In this document: in pieces, positions 1 to 5,638 of the stretch
Position numbering within the stretch: position 1 is the first letter of the stretch
Layout: every line of letters begins with the position of its first letter
Assembly: GCA_024710825.1 (NCBI GenBank)
Contig: JANJUA010000134.1
Location: 1-5,638, forward strand
Length of the DNA stretch: 5,638 bases
Origin: Solirubrobacteraceae bacterium
GTDB lineage: Bacteria; Actinomycetota; Thermoleophilia; Solirubrobacterales; Solirubrobacteraceae
Direction: 5' to 3'
Made by a program: the position numbers and the translations under genes
The notes under the pieces: model-generated
Databases searched by the model: none
The model's input: the letters and a program-made list of their open reading frames with translations, nothing else
What the model was told of the DNA's origin: nothing

Positions 1-336
1 GAGCGCATCGAGCAGGCGGCGGCGGAGTGCGCGCGGGCGGCCCGCGAAGCCGAGGTCGCCGCCGCGCTCGCCGCCAACCGCCGCTTCCACTTCGCGCTGC
101 TCGACGCGTCGGGCGAGCGCCACACCCTGCGGCTGATCCGCCTGCTGTGGGACTCGACGGAGGCCTACCGGGCGCTTTACTACAACGCCGCGCAGCAGCG
201 GGAGGCGACGGTGGACGCGCACGACCGGATCGTCTCCGCCGTGCGGGCGCGCGACGCCGAGCGCCTCGTCGAGGAGCTCCAGCGCCATCGCGACGCTGCG
301 CTGCAGGCACTCGCGCGGGTGCTCGAGCCGAGCTAG
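1..336 (+). CDS. GntR/FadR-family transcriptional regulator, C-terminal FCD domain (5' partial)
   Basis: The frame is open from base 1 to a TAG at 334-336, giving the last 111 residues. The N-terminal winged-helix DNA-binding domain lies outside the window. What remains reads as an all-helical FCD effector-binding domain. It has the pattern N-x3-H (N26 and H30 of the fragment, 'NRRFH'), then 'AHDRIVSAVRARD' with H74, then H96 in 'LQRHRD'. In this family an Asp/Asn-x3-His pair plus two later His residues bind a metal and the organic-acid ligand. The 22-residue gap between the last two His fits the FCD arrangement. 'LDASGERHTLRLIRLLW' corresponds to the usual helix after the first His. Such proteins usually repress or activate genes of organic-acid, sugar-acid or amino-acid catabolism. 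The gene converges on the prenyltransferase gene with only 10 bp between stops, so it need not regulate that operon. The ligand cannot be deduced. Confidence 0.85.
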   Translation, partial: ERIEQAAAECARAAREAEVAAALAANRRFHFALLDASGERHTLRLIRLLWDSTEAYRALYYNAAQQREATVDAHDRIVSAVRARDAERLVEELQRHRDAALQALARVLEPS

Positions 337-346
337 CACCGAGGGC

Positions 347-1252
347 TCAGACCCGGCTCAGCACCACGCCCACGCAGAGCAGGACGGAGAAGAGCAGGTG
401 AAGCTGCGCGGTGAGCGGGGCGAGCGTGCGCAGGCGGTCGTCTCCGCTGGTCGGGACGCTCAGCGCCTGGCGGGCGCGCGCGACCGCCACCGGCGCGAGC
501 GCGACCGGCAGCAGGATCCACGCCTCGAACAGGCCGGCCGCCCAGAGCGCGACGGGCGCCAGGAAGGCGGCCGTGAGCGCGACGAGGAACAGCGCACGCG
601 CCCGCCGGAAGCCGTGGCGGACGGCGAGCGTGCGGACGCCCGCCGCGCGGTCCTCCTCGATGTCGGACGCGTTGTTGCCGGTGAGCACGGCCATGATGAG
701 CAGCCCCGGCGCGAGGCCGAGCCAGAACGCGGGCGCGTGGAACGCGTCGCCGGTCATCGCCGTGTAGGCGCCCTGCGTGAGCAGCGGGCCCATCAGCACG
801 ACGATCGCCGGGTCGCCGAGCCCGTCGTACTTGTACGGTCGGGGCCCGCCCGTGTACAGCCAGCCGCCGAGGATCCCGGCCAGGCCATAGGCGAGCAGCG
901 CCGGGCGGGTGGGGTCCGGGAGGAAGCAGATCCCGAGGCCGAGGACGAACGCGGCGGCGAACAGCGCGGCGTAGAGGATCCGGCCCTCGCGGATGCTCAT
1001 CTGCCCCGTGCTGAACACGCGCGAGTTGTCCATCTTGTCGGGCGAGTCGACGCCGCGCGCGGCGTCCTCGACGTCGTTGCAGACGTCGGTGCCCGCGTGG
1101 ACGAGCAGCAGCGCGAGCAGCGCGAAGGGCAGCACCCACCAGTCGGCGCCGGCCACCCCGACGGCGACGAGCGCCCCCGCCAGGCCCGGGATCACCGACG
1201 TGGGCAGGTACAGCGGGCGGGTCGCCCGGATCCACAGGGCCACGCGGCTCAT
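347..1252 (-). CDS. UbiA-superfamily prenyltransferase, MenA-like (1,4-dihydroxy-2-naphthoate polyprenyltransferase type)
   Basis: This 301-residue protein begins MSRVALWIRATRP and is strongly hydrophobic, with about nine predicted membrane helices. It is an integral-membrane enzyme expected to transfer a polyprenyl group from its diphosphate to an aromatic acceptor. Both Mg2+-diphosphate aspartate motifs are present: NDVED at residues 59-63, followed by D69 and 'PDKMDNSR' (71-78), and NNASDIEED at 193-201. 'YTGGPRPYKYDGLGD' (133-147) matches MenA proteins closely, as does the layout ND..D..G.D..D, and the length is normal for MenA. MenA makes demethylmenaquinone, the menaquinone precursor. 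The ATG overlaps the stop of the upstream cyclase-like gene in an ATGA arrangement, which suggests translational coupling. The gene is last in the operon. The substrate is inferred only: next to a tocopherol-cyclase homologue, another phenolic acceptor is possible. The family call is firm; the DHNA assignment is moderate. Confidence 0.88.
   Translation of the reverse strand: MSRVALWIRATRPLYLPTSVIPGLAGALVAVGVAGADWWVLPFALLALLLVHAGTDVCNDVEDAARGVDSPDKMDNSRVFSTGQMSIREGRILYAALFAAAFVLGLGICFLPDPTRPALLAYGLAGILGGWLYTGGPRPYKYDGLGDPAIVVLMGPLLTQGAYTAMTGDAFHAPAFWLGLAPGLLIMAVLTGNNASDIEEDRAAGVRTLAVRHGFRRARALFLVALTAAFLAPVALWAAGLFEAWILLPVALAPVAVARARQALSVPTSGDDRLRTLAPLTAQLHLLFSVLLCVGVVLSRV
1249..1252 (-). other. 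ATGA stop/start overlap coupling cyclase-like and prenyltransferase genes
   Basis: Read on the minus strand, ATG (1252-1250) of the prenyltransferase overlaps TGA (1251-1249) of the cyclase-like gene. A modest purine-rich stretch (CAGGCGG) lies about 5 bases upstream. This arrangement usually means translational coupling or reinitiation and shows the two genes share one transcript. Confidence 0.85.
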
Positions 1253-2247
1253 GCCGACCGCCTGCGCTCGAGCTCCGCGCGCACGCGCTCGCGGCCGCCG
1301 TGCTCGAGGCCCGCGAGCGGCGACGAGCCGGCGAACGCCAGGCCGCGCCCTCGGCGCCGGAGGGTCACGCGCAGCTCGCCCGCGAGATGCTCGAGCGCCC
1401 CCGGGAAGCTGCGACCCTCGGCGGGGTCGGGCACCGGCAGCACGTGCGCGGTCGCCGGCGGAGCGTGGGCCTCGACCTCCACGCGCCAGCGTGGCGAGCG
1501 GCCGCGCAGCCGCCAGCTCCCCTCGCCGACCGCGGCGTGCACCGGGGACAGCAGCGGGTTGCCGAAGCGCAGGACGTCGTCGCCGAGCGCCACGACCAAC
1601 CCCGTCGCCTGCAGCCGCAGCGGCCCGAGGTCGACGTCTCCGCCGGCGAACGCGACCAAGGCGTCGGGGCGCTCGAAGCCGTGCGCCTGTCCCCACCACC
1701 ACTCGTCGGGGAAGCCGGCGCGGCCCCAGTTCTTCTCGGCGTAGACCTCGGCGCCGTCCAGGTCGACGGTCTCGCCGCCCAGGACCGCCCGTCCCTCCGC
1801 GCGCCCGCCGAGCGCGTGCGGGTGCCAGTACTGGCTCAGGCCGGGGATCGCGTGAGCGGCGCCCAGGCCGCCGAACGCGGCCCGGCGCGGCCACGGCCGG
1901 ATGTCGTGCAGGCGGACGTCGAGGCGGGCGCCGTCGCCGAGGTCGACGTGGAGACGGTGCTCGTCGGCGACGAAGGCGCCGTCGCCGGCCCAGGCGCCGA
2001 GGGCCGCCTCGTGCGCGCCCGCGCGCGGAAGGTCCGCCTCCCGGAGGAAGCCGCCCGGGTGACCGCCCAGCGCGACGGCCGCCCACGGGCCGGCCGGCCC
2101 GCTGCTGACTCCGCAGAGCGCGATCACGACCCGCCCGGCGCGCGGGTCGGTGAAGCGCCAGAAGTAGCCCTCCATCGCGACCCCGTGCGCGGCGCGCCAG
2201 TCGCCGAACGGCGGGTCGGCTCCCGTCGCGCGGTAGCGACGCGGCAC
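1249..2247 (-). CDS. Tocopherol cyclase-like protein
   Basis: This protein has 332 residues from a GTG start. An in-frame TGA (the stop of the upstream gene) lies four codons before the GTG, so no earlier start exists. Met25 is the only obvious alternative, but residues 1-24 ('YRATGADPPFGDWRAAHG') fit the conserved N-terminal segment of the family. The diagnostic block is 'VYAEKNWGRAGFPDEWWWGQ' (168-187), the EKNWG..FP..W.W.Q signature of tocopherol cyclases (plant VTE1, cyanobacterial homologues). It is preceded by 'IPGLSQYWHPHALGG' (134-148) and followed by aromatic, beta-rich sequence. 'MEGYFWRFTDP' (25-35) matches the 'EGWYFK' region. Known members are lipocalin-like double beta-barrels that close the chromanol ring of prenylated hydroquinols. 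No signal peptide or membrane helix is seen. The gene follows the CFA-type methyltransferase at 9 bp and overlaps the prenyltransferase by 4 bp. Family membership is well supported; the substrate and even cyclase activity are inference. A CrtC/AttH-like lipocalin is the alternative. Confidence 0.78.
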   Translation of the reverse strand: MPRRYRATGADPPFGDWRAAHGVAMEGYFWRFTDPRAGRVVIALCGVSSGPAGPWAAVALGGHPGGFLREADLPRAGAHEAALGAWAGDGAFVADEHRLHVDLGDGARLDVRLHDIRPWPRRAAFGGLGAAHAIPGLSQYWHPHALGGRAEGRAVLGGETVDLDGAEVYAEKNWGRAGFPDEWWWGQAHGFERPDALVAFAGGDVDLGPLRLQATGLVVALGDDVLRFGNPLLSPVHAAVGEGSWRLRGRSPRWRVEVEAHAPPATAHVLPVPDPAEGRSFPGALEHLAGELRVTLRRRGRGLAFAGSSPLAGLEHGGRERVRAELERRRSA

Positions 2248-2256
2248 GGGCGCCGC

Positions 2257-3540
2257 TCAGACCCGGTCGGCGGCGAGAGGAACGGAGCCGCGCGCCAGCG
2301 GCAGCCCGTGCGGCGCCCCGGGCCGGGCGGCGAGCACCTGGAAGACGCTGATGTCGGCGTCGTCGAACGCGAGTGCGGAGCCGATCATGTACAGCCGCCA
2401 GACGCGCTCGCGCTCCTCCCCCACCTCGGCGACGATCGCGTCGCGCTCGCTCGTGAGGTTCGCGACCCAGCGGCGCAGCGTCAGCGCGTAGTGCTCGCGC
2501 AGCGATTCGACGTCGCGCGGCTCGAGGCCCGCGCCCTGGAGCGCGCCGAGGACGCGAGCGAGCGGCGGCAGCTCGCCGTCGGGGAACACGTAGCGCTGGA
2601 TGAGCGACTTCTCGCCCGCCTGCTCGGAGAACATCCGGCCGATGCCGTGGTTGAGGATCAGGCCGCCCGGACGCACCAGCCCCGCGATCGTCCGCGCGTA
2701 CGTGTCGAGCTGCGCCAGCCCGACGTGCTCGACCATCCCGACGCTGGCGATCTTGTCGTACGGGCCGTCGTAGATCTCGCGGTAGTCGGCGATGCGGATC
2801 TCGATGCGATCCGATAGGCCGGCGTCGCGGACGCGCCTGCGGGCGAGCGCGGCCTGCTCCTCGGAGAGCGTGATCCCAACGCCGCGCACGCCGTGGCGCT
2901 CGGCGGCGTGCAGCAGCAGCGAGCCCCAACCGCAGCCGATGTCCAGCAGCCGCTCGCCCGGCTCGAGGCGCAGCTTCCGGCAGATCACCTCGAGCTTGCG
3001 CTCCTGCGCGGCCTCCAGCGTGTCTTCCTCGGAGGCGAAGTACGCACACGAGTAGACCATCGTGGGTCCGAGCAGGCGACGGTAGAAGTCGTTGGAGACG
3101 TCGTAGTGGTGGCGGACGACGGTGCGGTCCCGGCTCAGGGAGTGGCGGCGACCGCGCGGACGCAGCTCGCAGGCGGGTGGGCGCGGCGCGCGCAGCACGG
3201 AGCGGCCGCCGAGCGCGAGCGCGGCGGCCACGACGCGCGCGACGTCGAGCGGCCCGAGGACGATGTCGTCGTAGCGTGCGCGCTGGGCGAGCAGCGCCTC
3301 GACGTCGCCGTCGAGCTCCACGTCGCCGGAGACGAACGCGCGGACGAGGCCGAGCTGGTTGGGCTCGTGCAGCAGATGCGCGACGGCGCGGCGCTTGACG
3401 CGCACCACCCCGATCTCGGGCGTGAGGCGGGCGGGGATCGTGGAGCCGTCCCAAAGCTCGACCGTGAACGGGAGCTCCGCGAGCCTCCCCCCTGCGACAC
3501 GGTCCAGAGTCCCCCTGGTCAAGCGCGCTGCGGCACCCAT
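2257..3540 (-). CDS. Cyclopropane-fatty-acyl-phospholipid synthase family SAM-dependent methyltransferase
   Basis: This 427-residue protein has an ATG start at 3540 and the full two-domain layout of bacterial CFA synthases. The N-terminal lipid-binding domain (about 1-130) contains 'LPFTVELWDGS' (23-33) and 'AFVSGDVELDGD' (68-79). The Rossmann methyltransferase domain begins with the family signature 'HYDVSNDFY' (145-153). 'YSCAYF' (163-168) and the SAM-binding 'LLDIGCGWG' (198-206) follow. 'SVGMVEHVG' (266-274), 'NHGIG' (297-301) and 'EHYALTLRRW' (349-358) complete the set. By alignment with E. coli Cfa, the active-site bicarbonate residues are present as C165, E271, H298 and Y351, so it should be active. 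Family members transfer a methyl(ene) from SAM to the double bond of phospholipid acyl chains, giving cyclopropane or methyl-branched (tuberculostearate-like) chains. No partner reductase for branched products is in view. It is the first gene of a three-gene operon with prenyltransferase and cyclase-like genes, so an isoprenoid substrate cannot be excluded. Confidence 0.92.
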   Translation of the reverse strand: MGAAARLTRGTLDRVAGGRLAELPFTVELWDGSTIPARLTPEIGVVRVKRRAVAHLLHEPNQLGLVRAFVSGDVELDGDVEALLAQRARYDDIVLGPLDVARVVAAALALGGRSVLRAPRPPACELRPRGRRHSLSRDRTVVRHHYDVSNDFYRRLLGPTMVYSCAYFASEEDTLEAAQERKLEVICRKLRLEPGERLLDIGCGWGSLLLHAAERHGVRGVGITLSEEQAALARRRVRDAGLSDRIEIRIADYREIYDGPYDKIASVGMVEHVGLAQLDTYARTIAGLVRPGGLILNHGIGRMFSEQAGEKSLIQRYVFPDGELPPLARVLGALQGAGLEPRDVESLREHYALTLRRWVANLTSERDAIVAEVGEERERVWRLYMIGSALAFDDADISVFQVLAARPGAPHGLPLARGSVPLAADRV

Positions 3541-3549
3541 GACAGGGGC

Positions 3550-3578
3550 AACATATACGAGGCGACGGCGTGCGTGAA
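3550..3578 (-). promoter_or_regulatory. Putative promoter of the CFA-type/cyclase/prenyltransferase operon
   Basis: On the minus strand there is a -35-like TTCACG (3578-3573, 4/6 to TTGACA), a 17-bp spacer and a -10-like TATGTT (3555-3550, TAnnnT type). Nine bases later comes the ATG at 3540. No Shine-Dalgarno sequence precedes that ATG (TTGCCCCTGTC), so a leaderless or near-leaderless transcript is likely. The -10 lies in the only AT-rich patch of the divergent region. This was judged by eye from sequence only. Confidence 0.5.
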
Positions 3579-3607
3579 GGAGCGCGCCGCGCGTCCGACG
3601 CGGCCTC

Positions 3608-3613
3608 TAGCCT
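3608..3613 (+). promoter_or_regulatory. Putative -10 element (TAGCCT) for leaderless transcription of the methyltransferase-specificity gene
   Basis: TAGCCT fits the actinobacterial TAnnnT -10 pattern and ends 8 bases before the GTG at 3622, which would place the transcript start at or next to the start codon. No Shine-Dalgarno sequence precedes that GTG and no clear -35 is present. This spacing supports 3622 over the in-frame GTG at 3574. An alternative -10, TATACG at 3554-3559, would serve the earlier start. Confidence 0.35.
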
Positions 3614-3621
3614 GGCGTCAC

Positions 3622-5463
3622 GTGGCCGTCGATGCACCGTCCTCCGACTTCGAGCGCGAGCGCGTGCGGCGGACGATCTGGTCCGCGGCCAACGCGATGC
3701 GCGCGGCGGGCCTCAACACGCTCGACACGATCGAGCACCTCGGCTTCCTGCTCTTCCTCCGGCTCGCGGCGAAGCGCGGCGCGGAGCTGCCGCGGTCCGC
3801 CGCCGGACTCGACGGCCTGCTCGGCGACGCCGACGTCCTCGCGGAGTGCGCGTCTCGGACGGATCCCGCGGCGTGGTTCAACGAGTCGTTCTTCCCCGGC
3901 TTCCGGCGCCGCGTCGAGGCCGAGCTCCCCGACAGCCCGGTGCGCTTCCTCGTCGAGGGCTTCCACCCGAAGATCGAGGACGGCCGCACGCTGCTGCGGG
4001 TGCTGGAGGCGACGGAGGAGCTGTCGCTCGACCACGAGCACGTCGACGTCAACGGCGCGGTCTACGAGCAGCTCGTCGCCACGCTCGGCGAGGCCGGTCA
4101 CCTCGGGCAGTACTTCACGCCGCGCCACATCGTCGACCTGATGGTCGCGCTGGTGGATCCGCGGCCGGGCGAGGCGGTCTACGACCCGGCCGCCGGGACC
4201 GGCGGGTTCCTGCTGCGGGCGGGCGACGGGCGGACCGGGGTCCGGCTCCACGGGCGGGAGCTCAACGCGGTCGTGCGCCGGCTCTGCGTCCTGAACTTCC
4301 TCATCCACGAGGTCGACCCCGCGGGTCTGTCCGACGGCGACTCGCTCGTGGCCGCCGGTCAGGTCGCCGGCCGCTTCGACGTCGTGCTGACCAACCCGCC
4401 GTTCGGCGCCGCGATCGCCGCGCACGAGGAGCTGTGGGACTTCCCGGTGCCGTCGGCGGCCGCGGAGGCGATGTTCCTCCAGCATGTCGTGGCGTCGCTG
4501 GCCGAGGGCGGCCGGGCGGCCGTGGTCCTTCCCGAGGGGCTGCTGACGAACCTGGGCAACGACGCCCGGGTGCGTCGCTGGCTGCTGCGAGAGGCGAGCG
4601 TCGAGGCCGTCGTCTCGCTGCCGAGCGGGGTCTTTCACCCCTACACGGCGGTCCGGACCGGGATCGTCCTGCTGCGCAAGCCGGGGCCTTCGCGCAGCGT
4701 GTGGCTCTTCGACGTCCGGCGCGACGGCTACGAGCTCAACGCGGGACGCCGCCCGAACGGCGACTCGGACCTCCCCCGGGTGCTCGCCGAGATCGGCGCG
4801 CGCGGCGACGGGGAGCAGTCGGCGCTGGTGGCGGTCGACGACCTGGCGCAGACGCGCCTGGTGGCGGCGCGGTACGTGCGCGGGGCGGGCCGGCGCTCCT
4901 CTCCGCACGCGCTGGTCGAGGTCGGCGAGCTGGCCTCGGTCCGGCGCGAGCAGGTACGGCCGGGCGCCGACCCCGACGAGCGGTTCCTGTGCCTCGGATT
5001 GGAGCACGTCGAGGCGCGGACCGGGCGGGTCTCGCTGCCCGACCCGGTCCCCGGTGCGGCGATCAAGAGCGTCAAGTGCCGGTTCTCGGCCGGCGACCTC
5101 CTCTACGGCAGGCTGCGCCCGTACCTGGCCAAGGTCGCGCTCGCCCCGTGCGACGGGATCTGCTCCACCGAGCTGGTGGTCCTGCGGGTCGACGGCGCGC
5201 GCGTCGACCCGGTCCTCCTGGCCGCCCTGCTGCGCTCGCCGGAGGTGACCGAGCAGGCGACGAGCCTCATGGTCGGCGCCAACCACCCGCGCATCGGCGT
5301 CGACGACCTGCTCGGCCTGCGCGTGCCGCTCCCTTCGCCGCGCGGGCAGTCCGAGCTCGTCGCCCGGCTCGGCGCGTTCGAGGACGAGATCGCGGCGGCG
5401 ACGGCGCGGATCGCGGCGCTGCGCCACGACGTCGCGGCCACGGTCGGGGCGCTGTGGGACTGA
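3622..5463 (+). CDS. Type I-like DNA N6-adenine methyltransferase (HsdM) fused to a single-TRD specificity (HsdS) domain
   Basis: This protein has 613 residues from the GTG at 3622. The in-frame GTG at 3574 would add 16 residues that are less like the family and use rarer codons (CTA, CCT, CGT). Residues about 8-130 form the helical HsdM N-terminal domain. 'GQYFTPR' (162-168) precedes SAM-binding motif I 'DPAAGTGGF' (188-196) and catalytic motif IV 'NPPF' (258-261), the N6-adenine methylase tetrapeptide. 'VVLPEGLL' (301-308) and 'SLPSGVF' (332-338) are typical HsdM blocks. From about 430 a specificity domain starts ('LVEVGELASVRREQV'). It contains 'FSAGDLLYGRLRPYL' (488-502), 'GICSTELVVLR' (512-522) and 'GANHPRI' (552-558), then a C-terminal helix (about 578-610). 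It therefore carries one TRD and one helix, half of a normal HsdS. It should methylate adenine in a specific DNA site, probably as a dimer. No nuclease domain or HsdR is seen, so it is an orphan or a split system. A type IIG-like enzyme is less likely. Confidence 0.9.
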   Translation: MAVDAPSSDFERERVRRTIWSAANAMRAAGLNTLDTIEHLGFLLFLRLAAKRGAELPRSAAGLDGLLGDADVLAECASRTDPAAWFNESFFPGFRRRVEAELPDSPVRFLVEGFHPKIEDGRTLLRVLEATEELSLDHEHVDVNGAVYEQLVATLGEAGHLGQYFTPRHIVDLMVALVDPRPGEAVYDPAAGTGGFLLRAGDGRTGVRLHGRELNAVVRRLCVLNFLIHEVDPAGLSDGDSLVAAGQVAGRFDVVLTNPPFGAAIAAHEELWDFPVPSAAAEAMFLQHVVASLAEGGRAAVVLPEGLLTNLGNDARVRRWLLREASVEAVVSLPSGVFHPYTAVRTGIVLLRKPGPSRSVWLFDVRRDGYELNAGRRPNGDSDLPRVLAEIGARGDGEQSALVAVDDLAQTRLVAARYVRGAGRRSSPHALVEVGELASVRREQVRPGADPDERFLCLGLEHVEARTGRVSLPDPVPGAAIKSVKCRFSAGDLLYGRLRPYLAKVALAPCDGICSTELVVLRVDGARVDPVLLAALLRSPEVTEQATSLMVGANHPRIGVDDLLGLRVPLPSPRGQSELVARLGAFEDEIAAATARIAALRHDVAATVGALWD

Positions 5464-5473
5464 GCGCTCAGTC
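5458..5473. repeat. 16-bp perfect palindrome across convergent stop codons
   Basis: GACTGAGCGCTCAGTC is fully self-complementary. It includes the TGA of the methyltransferase gene (5461-5463) and two of the three bases of the opposing amidohydrolase stop (5474-5472). Transcribed from either side it could form a 6-bp stem with a GCGC loop, so it may act as a weak bidirectional terminator. No T-tract follows on either strand. Confidence 0.5.
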
Positions 5474-5638
5474 AGTCGAGCGCGTCGAGCGCGGCGGCGG
5501 CCATCGCCTGCACCCCGGCCTCCAGCGTCGGGTGGATGACCGGAGCGAAGCGCGGGTTGTGGTTCGTCGGTACGTCCTGCGCCACGCGGCCGGCCTGCTC
5601 CGCCCGGCGGTAGACGTCGGGGTCGGTGCCGCCGACGT
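5472..5638 (-). CDS. M20-family amidohydrolase/peptidase, C-terminal end (5' end outside window)
   Basis: The minus-strand frame is open from the right edge to TGA at 5474-5472, giving the last 55 residues. The sequence runs from 'VGGTDPDVYRRAEQAGR' through 'VPTNHNPRFAPVIHPTLEAG' to 'VQAMAAAALDALD'. The NH(N/S)PxFAP block followed by a Pro-Thr-Leu helix and an Ala-rich terminal helix is typical of the C terminus of M20 zinc amidohydrolases. These cleave amide bonds of N-acylated or N-carbamoyl amino acids and small peptides. The His in NHNP lies at 5561-5559. The catalytic core and most metal ligands lie outside the window, so the substrate cannot be stated. The gene converges on the methyltransferase gene with 8 bp between stops. 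Confidence 0.7.
   Translation of the reverse strand, partial: VGGTDPDVYRRAEQAGRVAQDVPTNHNPRFAPVIHPTLEAGVQAMAAAALDALD

Noticed and set aside
325..359. Inverted repeat GAGCCG...CGGCTC around the convergent stops of the regulator and prenyltransferase
   Set aside because: It has only six base pairs with a 23-base loop and no T-tract, which is expected by chance in such G+C-rich DNA. It was not called a terminator.
27..401. 124-codon plus-strand frame overlapping the regulator fragment
   Set aside because: It is Arg/Ala-rich and low in complexity, and it lies in the wrong frame relative to the clear FCD domain.
2893..3621. Upstream extension of the methyltransferase-specificity frame (856-residue version)
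   Set aside because: This stretch is antisense to the CFA-type gene, has no family resemblance and crosses the divergent promoter. The HsdM domain starts just after 3622.
3574..3621. Earlier GTG start for the methyltransferase-specificity gene, with GAGG 11 bases upstream
   Set aside because: The added 16 residues use codons that are rare in the rest of the gene and would overlap the -35 of the divergent promoter. The spacing from GAGG is long. It cannot be fully excluded.
347..3637. One continuous minus-strand open frame of 1096 codons covering the whole operon
   Set aside because: Only its last 301 codons (347-1252) read as a protein family. The rest is an Arg/Ala/Pro-rich shadow of the two upstream genes, a common artefact of very high G+C.
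3607..5427. 606-codon minus-strand frame opposite the methyltransferase gene
   Set aside because: Its composition (Arg, Asp, Val, Gln rich) is typical of an antisense shadow. There is no recognisable domain, while the plus strand carries intact HsdM and HsdS motifs.

Overview
The window is very G+C-rich, with codons ending almost always in G or C and genes that abut or overlap. Apart from a short AT-rich patch at about 3550-3558 there is no AT-rich intergenic DNA. This and the gene families point to a high-GC actinomycete chromosome. The tocopherol-cyclase-like protein and the leaderless-type promoters make a soil lineage such as Thermoleophilia/Solirubrobacterales plausible, but the lineage is an inference. 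No RNA gene, mobile element or CRISPR array is visible.

Layout. (1) 1-336, plus: the C-terminal ligand-binding (FCD) domain of a GntR/FadR-type regulator, cut by the left edge. (2) 347-3540, minus: a compact three-gene operon read right to left. It holds a cyclopropane-fatty-acid-synthase-family methyltransferase (2257-3540), a tocopherol-cyclase-like protein (1249-2247) and a MenA-type UbiA prenyltransferase (347-1252). The first two are in the same frame and separated by one stop codon plus three codons. The last two overlap by four bases (ATGA). (3) 3541-3621: an 81-bp divergent promoter region. (4) 3622-5463, plus: a type I-like DNA adenine methyltransferase (HsdM) fused to half of a specificity subunit (one target-recognition domain plus one helix). 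No restriction subunit is in view. (5) 5472-5638, minus: the C-terminal end of an M20-family amidohydrolase, cut by the right edge. A 16-bp perfect palindrome covers the convergent stop region between the last two genes.

How the genes may work together. A prenyltransferase, a tocopherol-cyclase-fold protein and a SAM-dependent C-methyltransferase are the three enzyme types that make tocopherol-like chromanols: prenylate an aromatic acceptor, C-methylate, then cyclise. Here the prenyltransferase looks like MenA (1,4-dihydroxy-2-naphthoate type), not homogentisate phytyltransferase. The methyltransferase is of the CFA type, not the MPBQ/UbiE type. The operon is therefore either an unrecognised prenyl-(naphtho)quinol modification pathway or a membrane-lipid cluster in which the cyclase homologue has another role. 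This is the most interesting part of the window. The methyltransferase-specificity fusion is a separate defence or epigenetic locus reading away from the operon.
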